Of a stretch of 64,000 nt of DNA, positions 1 to 8,940 are shown piece by piece. Location: NCBI RefSeq assembly GCF_003326475.1, contig NZ_JPWA01000020.1:23795-87794 (forward strand), read 5' to 3'. The notes beneath the pieces are model-generated. The model saw nothing but the letters and a program-made list of their open reading frames with translations, was not told where the DNA came from and did not search any database. A program made the position numbers and the translations under genes. The DNA is from Thalassospira xianhensis MCCC 1A02616 (lineage in GTDB: Bacteria; Pseudomonadota; Alphaproteobacteria; Rhodospirillales; Thalassospiraceae). Numbering within the stretch: the first letter of the stretch is position 1; each line of letters starts with the position of its first letter.

Positions 1-349
1 TGATGCCGCCAACGCCGGTTGCCGCGCCCTGATAGGGTTCGATGAAGGAGGGATGGTTGTGGCTTTCCATCTTGAAGACGGCGGCCTGACCATCACCAAT
101 GTCAATCACACCGGCGTTTTCACCGGGACCCTGAATGACCCAGTCAGCCTTGGTCGGAAGGGTTTTGAGCCATTTTTTCGAGGACTTGTAGGAGCAATGC
201 TCCGACCACATGACCGAGAAAATGCCAAGCTCGTTGATGTTGGGTTCGCGACCCATGATTTCGAGGACGAGTTTATACTCTTCTTCGTTCAGCCCGTGTT
301 CCTTGACCAGTTCCGGCGTGATCGGGGTGTTGAAATCGTTAGCACTCAC
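1..349 (-). CDS. purL: Phosphoribosylformylglycinamidine synthase subunit PurL (N-terminal part, cut by window edge)
   Basis: This is the ATP-dependent synthetase subunit of FGAM synthase, step 4 of purine synthesis; it works with PurQ and PurS. Only the first ~116 residues are inside the window. They carry the PurL-typical WSEHCSYK segment and the ESHNHPS block, which contributes to ATP/Mg binding. The GTG start at 349 overlaps the purQ stop by four bases (GTGA), so the two are probably translationally coupled. The gene runs off the left edge, so full length and later motifs cannot be checked. Confidence 0.95.
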   Translation of the reverse strand, partial: MSANDFNTPITPELVKEHGLNEEEYKLVLEIMGREPNINELGIFSVMWSEHCSYKSSKKWLKTLPTKADWVIQGPGENAGVIDIGDGQAAVFKMESHNHPSFIEPYQGAATGVGGI

Positions 350-1035
350 GATGCTGCCTCCACCAAGCTTTTGAACAGATTGCGGCCATCGGTGCCACCA
401 TGCAGCGGATCAATCGCGTTTTCCGGGTGCGGCATCATGCCAAGGACGTTGCCCGCCTCGTTGATGATGCCGGCAATATTGCGCTGTGACCCGTTCAGGT
501 TGGTTGCCGGATCAACAACACCATTGGCATCGCAATAGCGCAGAACAACGCGACCTTCGCCTTCAAGGCGGTCAAGCGTTTCGCGATCGGCAAAGAAGTT
601 GCCGTCATGGTGGGCCACCGGATAATCAACGACTTCGCCAGTTTTGTACTGGTTGGTGAAGCGGGTGTTGGTGTTTTCGATCTTCAGACGCGTGTTCTTG
701 CAGATGAATTTCAGGCTGGCATTGCGCATCAGCGCACCGGGCAACAGGCCTGCTTCTGTCAGAATCTGGAAACCGTTACAGACGCCAAGGATGGTCACAC
801 CGGCCTTCGCGCGTTCGGCAACCGCACGCATGATCGGCGATTTGGCAGCCATGGCGCCGCAACGCAGATAGTCGCCATAGGAAAAACCACCCGGAACCAT
901 GATGATGTCGGTTTTTGGCAGTTCGGTTTCGCCATGCCAAACCACGGTCGGTTTGGTGCCGGTGGCCTGTTCAAGGGCCGCAATGGCGTCATTCTCCCGG
1001 TTGATGCCGGGGAAGAGGATGACAGCGGATTTCAT
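346..1035 (-). CDS. purQ: Phosphoribosylformylglycinamidine synthase subunit PurQ (glutamine amidotransferase)
   Basis: This is the glutaminase subunit of FGAM synthase and supplies ammonia to PurL. The 229-residue length is normal for PurQ. The class I amidotransferase triad is visible: nucleophile Cys86 in GVCNGFQ, and His203/Glu205 in MPHPE. A glycine-rich [13 protein letters not shown] segment forms the oxyanion-hole region. It lies downstream of purS (81-base gap) and overlaps purL by four bases, so purS-purQ-purL form one transcription unit. Confidence 0.96.
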   Translation of the reverse strand: MKSAVILFPGINRENDAIAALEQATGTKPTVVWHGETELPKTDIIMVPGGFSYGDYLRCGAMAAKSPIMRAVAERAKAGVTILGVCNGFQILTEAGLLPGALMRNASLKFICKNTRLKIENTNTRFTNQYKTGEVVDYPVAHHDGNFFADRETLDRLEGEGRVVLRYCDANGVVDPATNLNGSQRNIAGIINEAGNVLGMMPHPENAIDPLHGGTDGRNLFKSLVEAAS

Positions 1036-1116
1036 GAAATACCGTCTCTCGATTAATATCCGTTACTTGATCGCGACAGACAAAGGCCCTGCAACGGCAA
1101 AGCCCCGCCCGGGCAG

Positions 1117-1356
1117 TTAGGCCAGCTCGATGCTGTAATCTTCGATCACGGTATTGGCGAGAAGCTTCTCGCACATTTCCTTGACCTCGGCGCGTGCCTT
1201 TTCGACGTCGCTGCCATCCAGTTCGAGTTCGATGAACTTGCCCTGGCGGACATCGTTGACACCGGCAAAACCAAGACCCTGCAGGGCGTGATGAACGGCT
1301 TTACCCTGCGGGTCAAGAACACCGTTCTTCAGGGTGACATGGACACGTGCTTTCAC
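1117..1356 (-). CDS. purS: Phosphoribosylformylglycinamidine synthase subunit PurS
   Basis: PurS is the small structural subunit that bridges PurL and PurQ. The 79-residue product starts KARVHVTLKNGVLDPQGKA after the initiator, which is typical for the family. I chose the GTG at 1356 because AAGGAG sits six bases upstream and because the family is about 80 residues long. The frame remains open upstream to 1410, but that extension has no family resemblance. It is the first gene of purS-purQ-purL. Confidence 0.93.
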   Translation of the reverse strand: MKARVHVTLKNGVLDPQGKAVHHALQGLGFAGVNDVRQGKFIELELDGSDVEKARAEVKEMCEKLLANTVIEDYSIELA

Positions 1357-1440
1357 GAGAAGCTCCTTTGAGTGCGCACTCGCCATACGGCGATACTTGT
1401 TTGCAAACAATAATGTACCGGTTCCGACGGTTCCGGCGTC

Positions 1441-1470
1441 GATAAGAAAAGGCCGCGCAAGCGCGGCCTT
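1441..1470 (-). terminator. Rho-independent terminator after purC
   Basis: A perfect 10-bp stem AAGGCCGCGC / GCGCGGCCTT with a two-base loop lies just downstream of the purC stop. On the minus strand it is followed by TTTTCTTAT. It should end purC transcription before purS, so purSQL probably has its own promoter or depends on read-through. Confidence 0.85.
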
Positions 1471-1474
1471 GGGA

Positions 1475-2233
1475 TTATTTGTCTTTGTTCAGCGATTCTA
1501 TGTCCGCGGACTCAGGCAGGACACCGAGACGGCGCGCCACTTCCTGATAGGCTTCCTCGACCCCGCCAAGATCGCGGCGGAAACGGTCCTTGTCCATCTT
1601 TTCGTTGGTCACGGCATCCCAGAGGCGGCAGTTGTCCGGGCTGAATTCATCGGCCAGAACCAGATGCATGAAATCGCCTTCCCAGACGCGTCCGAATTCA
1701 AGTTTGAAATCGACCAGCTTGATTCCGATGCCGCGCATCAGGCCGCACAGGTAATCATTCACGCGAAGGGTCATGCCGACGATTTCCTCGAGCTCTTCGG
1801 CACTTGCCCAGCCAAGGGCAAGGATATGCTCGTCAGAAACCAGCGGATCACCAAGCGCGTCGTCTTTGTAATAAAATTCGACGATCGGGCGCGGCAGACG
1901 TTCGCCTTCTTCCAGCCCAAGACGTTTGGCCATCGAACCGGCGACGATATTGCGCACCACGACTTCGATCGGAACGATTTCGCATTTCTTGCAAAGCTGT
2001 TCGCGCATATTGATGCGGCGAATGAAATGCGTCGGGATGCCGATTTCCGCCAGACGGGTCATGACGAATTCGGTGATCATGTTGTTCAGGACGCCTTTGC
2101 CGGCAATGGTGCCGCGCTTCTGTGCGTTGAACGCCGTGGCATCGTCCTTGAAATACTGGATGATGGTTCCGGGCTCGGTACCTTCGTACAAAACCTTGGC
2201 TTTACCCTCGTAGATGGGCTGCTTTCTGGACAT
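1475..2233 (-). CDS. purC: Phosphoribosylaminoimidazole-succinocarboxamide synthase (SAICAR synthetase)
   Basis: PurC joins aspartate to CAIR using ATP, giving SAICAR, in the cytoplasm. The 252-residue protein opens with [11 protein letters not shown], the standard SAICAR synthetase nucleotide-binding start, and contains [18 protein letters not shown] and LVDFKLEFG segments typical of the family. It lies upstream of purS-purQ-purL in the usual alphaproteobacterial order, but a strong hairpin separates it from purS. Confidence 0.96.
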   Translation of the reverse strand: MSRKQPIYEGKAKVLYEGTEPGTIIQYFKDDATAFNAQKRGTIAGKGVLNNMITEFVMTRLAEIGIPTHFIRRINMREQLCKKCEIVPIEVVVRNIVAGSMAKRLGLEEGERLPRPIVEFYYKDDALGDPLVSDEHILALGWASAEELEEIVGMTLRVNDYLCGLMRGIGIKLVDFKLEFGRVWEGDFMHLVLADEFSPDNCRLWDAVTNEKMDKDRFRRDLGGVEEAYQEVARRLGVLPESADIESLNKDK

Positions 2234-2401
2234 TGGCGGGATCTTTCACATCTTTGCTTGCGGGGAGTGTCCCCGAGCACCCTGAAAATCGCGCCCCCCG
2301 TATAGCAGTGCTGACGCAGAAACTCAATTGCCGTGTAGGTCTATTTACGCAGACTTGATAATAGGATTTTGCAACCGTCGAACCCGCGAAGGGCCACGAC
2401 G

Positions 2402-2423
2402 AAAAAGATCCCCGAAAACGGGG
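2402..2423 (-). terminator. Rho-independent terminator after the NRDE gene
   Basis: On the minus strand CCCCG-TTTT-CGGGG is followed by ATCTTTTTC, about 30 bases past the stop of the NRDE-family gene. The short GC stem and T-run fit an intrinsic terminator. Confidence 0.7.
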
Positions 2424-2451
2424 CGTTACGGGGGTGAACCCGGTGGACTCC

Positions 2452-3231
2452 CTAAATCTCGACCGGGAGGAAGGGGACGCTGTCGGGCTGGCCGTTGGCA
2501 AACAGCCAGATCGGGCGGCGCGGCAGTTCGTTTTTCTGAGTCGGAATAGCCGGAAGTCCGATCAGGGACGAACAGATCGTCTCGAACCCGATATTGCTGC
2601 GCACCAGCATAGCATCGGCACGGATGTCATGATGTTCGGGATCGGGTTCCATCATGCCGGTATCGGCCAGAAGCGCCTGCCATGCAAACCAGTCATCGGC
2701 TTCAGGGTTGGGGGGCGGTGCGCTTAAAAAACGCGGCAGATTGCGTTTGGTGCGTTCGCTGCTGGTTTTGTCATTCAGGTCATGGGCGGTGATCATCGAC
2801 AATCCCTCGGGGATGTCAGTGATTTCAATTTTGCCTTCGCCGCGATTGGCCAGCCAATAGGCATCCCGATTATCGGCAATCACCATGTTGAACGGGCGAT
2901 ATGCCGTGCCGTCAAGCTCGGCCAATGCCTGGGCCGCGTCGATGGCATCGGCATGGTCGAGTGCTTCGAGCGGCAATTCACCGCGCGATCGTTTGTCATC
3001 GGCCGGGCCCAGCGTGCCATAGCGATTAAGCACGGCGGCCACCACGCCATCTTCGTTGATGCCAAGCCATGTTCCGCCGCCGGTTTCATCCAGTCCGGCG
3101 ATAACATCTGGGCGATCCTCCCAATGGCGGGCAGGGGCCTTCCACGGGCGGGTGTTCATTTCGTCGCGATTGGCGCCGATAATCACCGGCCATTCATGGT
3201 CGGGGCGGCGCAGAATGATAACTGTACACAT
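2452..3231 (-). CDS. NRDE family protein (TANGO2-like)
   Basis: This 259-residue protein belongs to the NRDE/TANGO2 family. It starts MCTVIILRRP, has the family-naming GANRDE motif near residue 19, and contains DVIAGLDETGGGTWLGIN. Family members conserve Cys2 and are thought to have an N-terminal-nucleophile-like fold. Eukaryotic TANGO2 has been linked to heme or lipid handling; the bacterial function is not settled. I chose the start that leaves Cys at position 2; an upstream ATG would add ten unsupported residues. Confidence 0.85.
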   Translation of the reverse strand: MCTVIILRRPDHEWPVIIGANRDEMNTRPWKAPARHWEDRPDVIAGLDETGGGTWLGINEDGVVAAVLNRYGTLGPADDKRSRGELPLEALDHADAIDAAQALAELDGTAYRPFNMVIADNRDAYWLANRGEGKIEITDIPEGLSMITAHDLNDKTSSERTKRNLPRFLSAPPPNPEADDWFAWQALLADTGMMEPDPEHHDIRADAMLVRSNIGFETICSSLIGLPAIPTQKNELPRRPIWLFANGQPDSVPFLPVEI

Positions 3232-3375
3232 GACCCAGATCAAAGCGACATGGACCGGCATTTGTCAAATTCAAAAGTATCGGGGTGGGGCGGTGACATG
3301 GTGTGATAGAGTCCATAAATAAAGGACGAGGGGAAACGTCCCGATCAAAAATAAACCGGATGGAGGAGCCAGAAC

Positions 3376-3696
3376 ATGTCCAATTTCACGGATCGTGAAC
3401 GCGGTTTCGAGGCGAAATACAGCTTTGACCTGGAACAGAATTTCCGGATCGAAGCCCACCTATACAAAATGCTGGCGACCTGGGCGGGCGATAAAATGGG
3501 AATGAGCGAGACGGAAAGTCGTTCCTATGCGGCCAAAATCGTCGGTGATGTTGTCAGTAATCCGCAGGAAAACGGTATCATATCCGTGCTTCTGGCCGAT
3601 TTCGGACGGCATAATATCGACATGACGGTCAGCGAGGTAAACCGCAAACTCGAAGAATTGCGCCCGCTTGCGCGTGCCGAGCTGCTCGAGGAATAG
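3376..3696 (+). CDS. F1Fo-ATPase inhibitor, zeta subunit (DUF1476)
   Basis: This 106-residue protein matches the DUF1476 family, shown in Paracoccus and relatives to be the zeta subunit that blocks ATP hydrolysis by F1. The N-terminal inhibitory stretch MSNFTDRERGFEAKYSFDLE and the four-helix remainder are recognisable. A strong GGAGGAG ribosome site precedes the ATG. The family is almost confined to Alphaproteobacteria, so the gene supports the taxonomic call. It often lies beside the pur genes, as here. Confidence 0.92.
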   Translation: MSNFTDRERGFEAKYSFDLEQNFRIEAHLYKMLATWAGDKMGMSETESRSYAAKIVGDVVSNPQENGIISVLLADFGRHNIDMTVSEVNRKLEELRPLARAELLEE

Positions 3697-3854
3697 TTGC
3701 TTTGCAGAAATAAGAAAAAGTTCGGATTTGCAAACCATTAGCCGGTTTCGTATTCTGTTCCCGGATCAAGAAAGATTTCTGGTTGCAGCCACGCGTTGTT
3801 TTGCTTGTGAATGTTCGGGCATGGTTGTGGGTCAGGTAGAGAAGGGCAAAGGCT

Positions 3855-4532
3855 TTGCGTATCCTGTTGGCAGACGATCACGATCTGGTTCGTGAAGCAT
3901 TATCACTGCTGTTCCAGCAATATTTCGAAGGTTGTGAAGTGGTCGAGGCAGGCGCGCTTGACCCGGCACTGGAGCATATCGAGGCACAGAACGATTTCGA
4001 TCTGGTGCTTCTGGACTTGCGGATGCCCGGCATGAACGGGCTTGAGGGGTTGAAACGCACTCTTGAAAAAGCAGCCAAGACAACATCGGTTGTTTTGCTT
4101 TCGGGGGCCTATCGCAGCGAAGATGTGCGTCATGCCATTGAAAATGGCGCGCAAGGCTTTATCCCCAAAACATTGCGCGGGCAGGCACTCGCCAATGCCA
4201 TTCAGCTGGTGCTGGCCGGTGAGAAATATCTGCCGTCCTCTATCCTGAACGATATGGGTGATGGCTTTGGTGGTGGCAGTGACGGCGAACCGCGCATGGC
4301 GGGTGGTTTTGGCAATGAAGGCGATTTCAGTCGCCTTACCCCGCGCGAACGTGAAGTTCTGGCGCTTCTGGCCGAAGGGCGTCCTAACAAGGATATCGCG
4401 CGTCATCTCGACCTGCGCGAAATCACGGTGAAATATCACCTGAAAAACATTTACCGCAAACTGCACGTGTCCAACCGGGCGCAGGCGGTAAAAATCGCAC
4501 TGGAAGATATGGCGCGTACCGGAACGTTGTAG
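3855..4532 (+). CDS. NarL/LuxR-type response regulator (orphan)
   Basis: This 225-residue two-domain regulator has an N-terminal receiver with acidic Asp7/Asp8, phospho-acceptor Asp54 in LLDLRMPG, Ser83 and Lys105. The C-terminal LuxR helix-turn-helix spans about 155-220 (LTPREREVLALLAEGRPNKDIA). A glycine-rich linker joins them. The start is a TTG, because an in-frame TAG lies 18 bases upstream and no ATG or GTG fits. No histidine kinase gene is in the window, so partner and targets are unknown. Confidence 0.88.
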   Translation: MRILLADDHDLVREALSLLFQQYFEGCEVVEAGALDPALEHIEAQNDFDLVLLDLRMPGMNGLEGLKRTLEKAAKTTSVVLLSGAYRSEDVRHAIENGAQGFIPKTLRGQALANAIQLVLAGEKYLPSSILNDMGDGFGGGSDGEPRMAGGFGNEGDFSRLTPREREVLALLAEGRPNKDIARHLDLREITVKYHLKNIYRKLHVSNRAQAVKIALEDMARTGTL

Positions 4533-4572
4533 TATGCTCGTCAAAGGCAGCGCTGTTTAACGCTTGAAACCC

Positions 4573-4598
4573 GGCTCGTGATTTCACGGGCCGTTTTT
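4573..4598 (+). terminator. Rho-independent terminator after the response regulator
   Basis: GGCTCGTGA and TCACGGGCC pair, with one G-T wobble and a two-base loop, and are followed by G and five T. It lies about 40 bases past the response-regulator stop. Confidence 0.8.
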
Positions 4599-4652
4599 CT
4601 TTGGTGGTTCGGGCTGTTCCCCTCGTAATGTCACCTGAAACGAGGAACTGAA

Positions 4653-5351
4653 ATGACCATCCGTATTGCCCTTGTCGGGGATTATAATCCCGCCGTTACC
4701 GCCCATCAGGCCATCCCCAAGGCCATTGAAATTGCGGCTGCCGAAATCGGCATTTCCGTCGAATATGACTGGATTGCAACGCCGAGTTTTGATGGCGGTG
4801 CGGCGCTGATACTGTCTGGCTATGATGGGATGTGGTGTGTTCCGGCAAGTCCGTATGAAAGTCTTGAAGGTGCGCTTGCCGCGATCCGGTTCGCGCGCGA
4901 GAACGATATTGCGTTTCTGGGCACATGCGGCGGTTATCAGCATGCGATTCTCGAATATGCGCGCAATGTTCTGGGGCTTGCCAATGCCGCGAATGCCGAA
5001 ATTGATCCGGATGCGGAACTGCCGCTTATTGCGCCCCTGACCTGTGCGCTGATTGATCAGGATGGCGAGATTGATCTGGCTGCGGGCAGCCTGATCCGGG
5101 CTCATTGCGGATCGGACCATCTGATTGAAACCTATCGGTGCAGTTATGGGTTTAATCGTGATTATGCGGGGCTTCTGGACGGGCAGGCGTTGCAGATTGG
5201 GGCATGGGATGCAGATGGTGATCCCCGCGCGGTGGAATTGCACAATCATCGTTTCTTTATCGGCACGGCGTTTCAGCCGGAACGATCCGCCCTGCGCGGT
5301 GAAAATCATCCGCTGATCACGGCCTTTATCAGGGCCGCATCAGGAAAATAA
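4653..5351 (+). CDS. Stand-alone class I glutamine amidotransferase-like protein (CTP synthase C-terminal related)
   Basis: This 232-residue protein resembles the amidotransferase half of CTP synthase without the synthetase half. Cys92 in FLGTCGGYQHA is the expected nucleophile. The C-terminal site usually reading HPE reads FQPE (Gln208, Glu210), so the catalytic His is replaced. It may act as an ammonia-channelling partner, a modified hydrolase or a non-catalytic binding protein; its substrate cannot be read from sequence. A GAGGAA ribosome site precedes the ATG. No partner synthetase is adjacent. Confidence 0.8.
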   Translation: MTIRIALVGDYNPAVTAHQAIPKAIEIAAAEIGISVEYDWIATPSFDGGAALILSGYDGMWCVPASPYESLEGALAAIRFARENDIAFLGTCGGYQHAILEYARNVLGLANAANAEIDPDAELPLIAPLTCALIDQDGEIDLAAGSLIRAHCGSDHLIETYRCSYGFNRDYAGLLDGQALQIGAWDADGDPRAVELHNHRFFIGTAFQPERSALRGENHPLITAFIRAASGK

Positions 5352-5357
5352 CCCCAT

Positions 5358-5390
5358 AAAAAAGCACCCCCGTTCTCAATACGGGGGTGC
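5358..5390 (-). terminator. Rho-independent terminator after the EamA transporter
   Basis: A perfect 10-bp stem GCACCCCCGT / ACGGGGGTGC is followed on the minus strand by six T. It terminates the EamA gene and lies in the convergent gap with the amidotransferase gene. Confidence 0.85.
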
Positions 5391-5410
5391 AGTCCATGAG
5401 ACGGAGAGTC

Positions 5411-6352
5411 TCAGGCACGTTCGGGCAGGTTGTGTGCCCGGACATTCGGTGATGTCGTGTTTGCAGATGACGGCGGGGTGCGACCAGACTGGATGATGAA
5501 AACACCCGACAGGATCATGGCGGTCGCAACAATATCGGTTGCGGAAACCGGTTCGCCCAAGATCAGGCTTCCGGTCAGAAGGCCAATAACCGGCGGGATA
5601 TAGGTGACCCCGGCGGTTTTGACCGCGCCGAGTTTCCCGATCAGGAAGTAATAACACATATAGGCAATGCCTGTGCCGAACATGCCAAGGCCGATAAAAA
5701 GCCCGGTGGCAATTTTCCAGTTGGTAAAGATCGCATCAATCCCGGTGAAATCGCCAATGATCAATAGTGTCACCGCCGAAATTCCAAGCTGATAGGTGCA
5801 AAGTGCAATTGGTGAAATGCCAAGGGGGCTCAGGAATTTGCGGACATAGACGAATGAAAGCCCGACACAGCCCGACCCGATGGCGACGTAAACCACACCC
5901 ATCAGATCGATGCCTGATGTGCCATTTTCCCAAGGTTTTGCAATGATCAGGACACCCGCAAAACCAAACAGCAATCCGCTGATCGAACGGATATTGATCG
6001 GTTCACTGCGCAGGAAAATGGCCGCCGCGATAAAGGAAAACATCGGGATCACACCACTTAGCATCCCGGCAACGCTGGATGGCAGAAGCGAGATGCCCTT
6101 GGCAAAGGCAAGGTAATAGACGGTGGCCGCGAGAAGCGACATGACAATGAAATGATGCGTATGGCGCAGATGCTGCCAATGCAGCACCTTGCGCGCCATC
6201 GCAAATGCCAGAACCGGCAGAAAGCCCATGATGACCCGCACCGTCACCACTTGCATTGGCGATATCAGGCTGCTTGCCGTTTTGTTGAACAAAAAGGTCA
6301 TGCCCCAGCACAGGGCAAGAAAGCCAAAGACGAGGTATGCGTTGTTCTTCAT
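5411..6352 (-). CDS. DMT-superfamily (EamA) transporter
   Basis: This 313-residue inner-membrane protein has about ten hydrophobic helices arranged as two EamA repeats. The first repeat opens with the family-typical FLALCWGMTFLFNK, and FGFAGVLIIAKPW and LILGEPVSATDI mark repeat boundaries. Family members usually export amino acids or other metabolites; substrate is not predictable here. It diverges from a LysR regulator 97 bases away, which probably controls it. Confidence 0.88.
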   Translation of the reverse strand: MKNNAYLVFGFLALCWGMTFLFNKTASSLISPMQVVTVRVIMGFLPVLAFAMARKVLHWQHLRHTHHFIVMSLLAATVYYLAFAKGISLLPSSVAGMLSGVIPMFSFIAAAIFLRSEPINIRSISGLLFGFAGVLIIAKPWENGTSGIDLMGVVYVAIGSGCVGLSFVYVRKFLSPLGISPIALCTYQLGISAVTLLIIGDFTGIDAIFTNWKIATGLFIGLGMFGTGIAYMCYYFLIGKLGAVKTAGVTYIPPVIGLLTGSLILGEPVSATDIVATAMILSGVFIIQSGRTPPSSANTTSPNVRAHNLPERA

Positions 6353-6449
6353 GGCCGGAACTTTCGTGGGGGTGATGCCGTGATTGTAGGTCTGGCCGGA
6401 ATGGCGTACAAATCATGTTATCTGGATCATGGGATAGAAAATCTGCATC

Positions 6450-7358
6450 ATGAGTTCATATCCGCCCCTGAATTCCTTGCGTGCATTCGAGGCTTCCATT
6501 CGACTGAATAGTTTTTCTCGTGCAGCGGAGGAACTGAACGTAACACCCGGCGCCGTCGGACAGCAGATCAGAAAGCTTGAAGATTGGCTGGGTGTGGAGC
6601 TGTTCGCCCGTTCGGTCCGGCAGGTCAAACCAACCGCCGATGGGCTTGAATATGCCGCGCGCATATCGCCCGCCCTGCAGCAGATTATTGACGCCAGTCA
6701 GCATTTGCGCGGGCAGCGTGAGCATATGGTGCGTGTGGTCATGCCGCCAAGCTTCGCCGCGAAATGGTTTTCCAAACGCATGGCGCGGTTTTTGATCGAT
6801 TATCCGTCAACGTCACTTCACGTGGGTTCGTCAGTACAATTCACGGATTTTGATCGCGATCCGGTCGACATCGCCGTGCGGTATTTTGACGGGAATGATG
6901 AAAAGCTTGAATCCGTCCTGATCTATCGCGGGCAGGCGGCGGCCTTCTGTTCGCCTGCCTATCGTGACCGGATGGGGTTTGAGCGCCCCGCCGATCTGGC
7001 ACGTGCGACTTTGTTAAACGACATTCTGCATGACTGGTGGGAAGAATGGCTAGGCCAGTTTGCCGAGATGAACCCGGTCGAGATTGCTGCAATCAAGCGC
7101 ATTGAAATCGATCAGACATCTATGGCGATCGAGGCCGCGATCCACGGGCAGGGGGTTGTGATGGCCAACCCGTTACTGGCGGAGGAAGACGTGATGGAAG
7201 GCAAGCTGATCCATCTGTTTCCCGAACAGGTCCAGATTGTTCCATTGGGATATTATCTGGTGCATCCGAAAAACCGGGAACTGCGCGGTCAGGTAAAGCT
7301 GTTTCGTGACTGGCTGCTGGGCGAGGCGCAGGAACTTTCCCTGTTGCAAAATACGTAA
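6450..7358 (+). CDS. LysR-family transcriptional regulator (GcvA-like)
   Basis: This 302-residue regulator has an N-terminal winged helix-turn-helix (about 5-65; LNSLRAFEASIRLNSFSRAA) and a periplasmic-binding-like effector domain. The start PPLNSLRAFEA and the later FLIDYPSTSLHV resemble the GcvA/AmpR-type subgroup. It is divergent from the EamA exporter, a common arrangement in which the regulator senses the exported metabolite. The inducer is unknown. Confidence 0.88.
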   Translation: MSSYPPLNSLRAFEASIRLNSFSRAAEELNVTPGAVGQQIRKLEDWLGVELFARSVRQVKPTADGLEYAARISPALQQIIDASQHLRGQREHMVRVVMPPSFAAKWFSKRMARFLIDYPSTSLHVGSSVQFTDFDRDPVDIAVRYFDGNDEKLESVLIYRGQAAAFCSPAYRDRMGFERPADLARATLLNDILHDWWEEWLGQFAEMNPVEIAAIKRIEIDQTSMAIEAAIHGQGVVMANPLLAEEDVMEGKLIHLFPEQVQIVPLGYYLVHPKNRELRGQVKLFRDWLLGEAQELSLLQNT

Positions 7359-7363
7359 ACAGA

Positions 7364-7398
7364 AAAGCCCCGGCCAGTTGACCGGGGCTTTGATTTTG
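7364..7398. terminator. Bidirectional terminator between LysR gene and purB
   Basis: A perfect 10-bp stem AAAGCCCCGG / CCGGGGCTTT with an eight-base loop sits in the 56-base convergent gap. T-rich sequence follows on both strands, so it can serve both genes. Confidence 0.85.
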
Positions 7399-7414
7399 GT
7401 GCGCGGTGTTACCG

Positions 7415-8725
7415 TCAGTCGGCAAACACACGGGCGAAAATCGTGTCGACATGCTTGGTATGGTAACCAAGGTCAAACAGACTTTCGAGCGTTTCCATCG
7501 GGATCTTCGCGGTAACGTCTGCGTCGGTTTTCAGAAGCGACAGCAGATCGCCTTCGCGGTTCCAGACTTTCATCGCGTTACGCTGAACGATGCGATACGA
7601 ATCTTCGCGCGAAACGCCATGCTGCGTCAGGGTTAGCAGCACGCGCTGCGAGAAGACCAGACCACCCATCTGATTAAGGATTTCGTCCATCCGTTCCGGA
7701 TAGACGACAAGGTTTTCAACCACATTGGTCAGACGTATCAGGGCGAAGTCGAGCGTTACGGTCGCATCCGGGCCGATATTGCGTTCGACCGATGAATGCG
7801 AAATATCGCGTTCATGCCAAAGGGCAACGTTTTCCATCGCCGGGATCGCCATCGAGCGCACCAGACGGGCCAGGCCGGTCAGGTTTTCGGTCAGAACCGG
7901 GTTGCGTTTGTGCGGCATTGCCGACGAACCCTTCTGCCCCTTCGAGAAGAATTCCTCGACTTCGCGGACTTCGGTGCGCTGCAGGTGGCGGATTTCAGTT
8001 GCCAGATGTTCGATGGAGGATGCGATAACACCAAGGGCTGCGAAATAGGCGGCATGACGGTCGCGCGGGATGACCTGGGTTGAAACCGGTTCGGGTTTCA
8101 GGCCAAGCTTGGCGGCAACATGTTCTTCGACCTGCGGGTCGATATTGGCGAATGTGCCGACTGCACCGGAGATCGCACAGGTCGCGATCTCTTCGCGGGC
8201 GACCACCAGACGGTCGCGGTTGCGTTTAAACTCGGCATAGAAGGTTGCCAGTTTCAGGCCAAAGGTTACCGGCTCCGCGTGGATGCCGTGCGAACGCCCC
8301 ATGCAGGCGATGTCCTTGGTTTCATAGGCGCGCTTTTTCAGCGCAGCCAGAAGCTTGTCCATGTCTTCAAGCAGGATGTCGGTTGCCTGAACAAGCTGAA
8401 CGTTAAAGCAGGTATCGAGAACGTCGGAGCTGGTCATGCCCTGATGAACGAAACGGGCTTCTTCACCGACCTGTTCTGCCAGTTCCGTCAGGAAGGCGAT
8501 CACGTCGTGTTTGACTTCGGCTTCGACAGCATCGATGCGGTCAATACGATCCTGGGTATAAGGCTTGTTGCCTTTTTCCCAGACCAGTTTGGCAGAGGCA
8601 GCCGGAATGACGTCCAGCTCGGCCAGTTTGTCGGCAGCGTGTGCCTCGATTTCAAACCAGATACGGAATTTGTTCGCCGGTTCCCAGATTGATGTCATCT
8701 GCGGACGGGAATAACGGGGGATCAT
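7415..8725 (-). CDS. purB: Adenylosuccinate lyase
   Basis: PurB cleaves SAICAR to AICAR and adenylosuccinate to AMP, releasing fumarate. The 436-residue product has the fumarase/aspartase signature GSSAMPHKRNP, the TSSDVLDT segment and the GRSHGIHAEP active-site block. The ATG at 8725 is chosen because GGAGG lies seven bases upstream and MIPRYSRPQMTSIWEP is the usual N-terminus; a start 13 codons further upstream is unlikely. It works in the same pathway as purC and purSQL at the left edge. Confidence 0.96.
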   Translation of the reverse strand: MIPRYSRPQMTSIWEPANKFRIWFEIEAHAADKLAELDVIPAASAKLVWEKGNKPYTQDRIDRIDAVEAEVKHDVIAFLTELAEQVGEEARFVHQGMTSSDVLDTCFNVQLVQATDILLEDMDKLLAALKKRAYETKDIACMGRSHGIHAEPVTFGLKLATFYAEFKRNRDRLVVAREEIATCAISGAVGTFANIDPQVEEHVAAKLGLKPEPVSTQVIPRDRHAAYFAALGVIASSIEHLATEIRHLQRTEVREVEEFFSKGQKGSSAMPHKRNPVLTENLTGLARLVRSMAIPAMENVALWHERDISHSSVERNIGPDATVTLDFALIRLTNVVENLVVYPERMDEILNQMGGLVFSQRVLLTLTQHGVSREDSYRIVQRNAMKVWNREGDLLSLLKTDADVTAKIPMETLESLFDLGYHTKHVDTIFARVFAD

Positions 8726-8940
8726 GCAGTCGCCTCCGGGCAGGATGGTTGGGTGCCGGGTCATGACCAGATTGCGTGATCAGCGAAGTGCGATGCTGGT
8801 TCCGGCACGCTTTCAACGCGTCGGATAGTCCATATCGCTGCGATTGGCAACCCTGCATCGTAGGCTGTTTGCGTTCAGAGGCATCTTTGCCGGTGTTTTT
8901 GGGGCCGTTGCGCGGCGTTTCCGGATTTTCCTGCCGGACA

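Noticed and set aside
1334..2305. 323-codon plus-strand open frame opposite purC
   Set aside because: It is antisense to a certain purC gene, lacks family features and is a codon-bias shadow.
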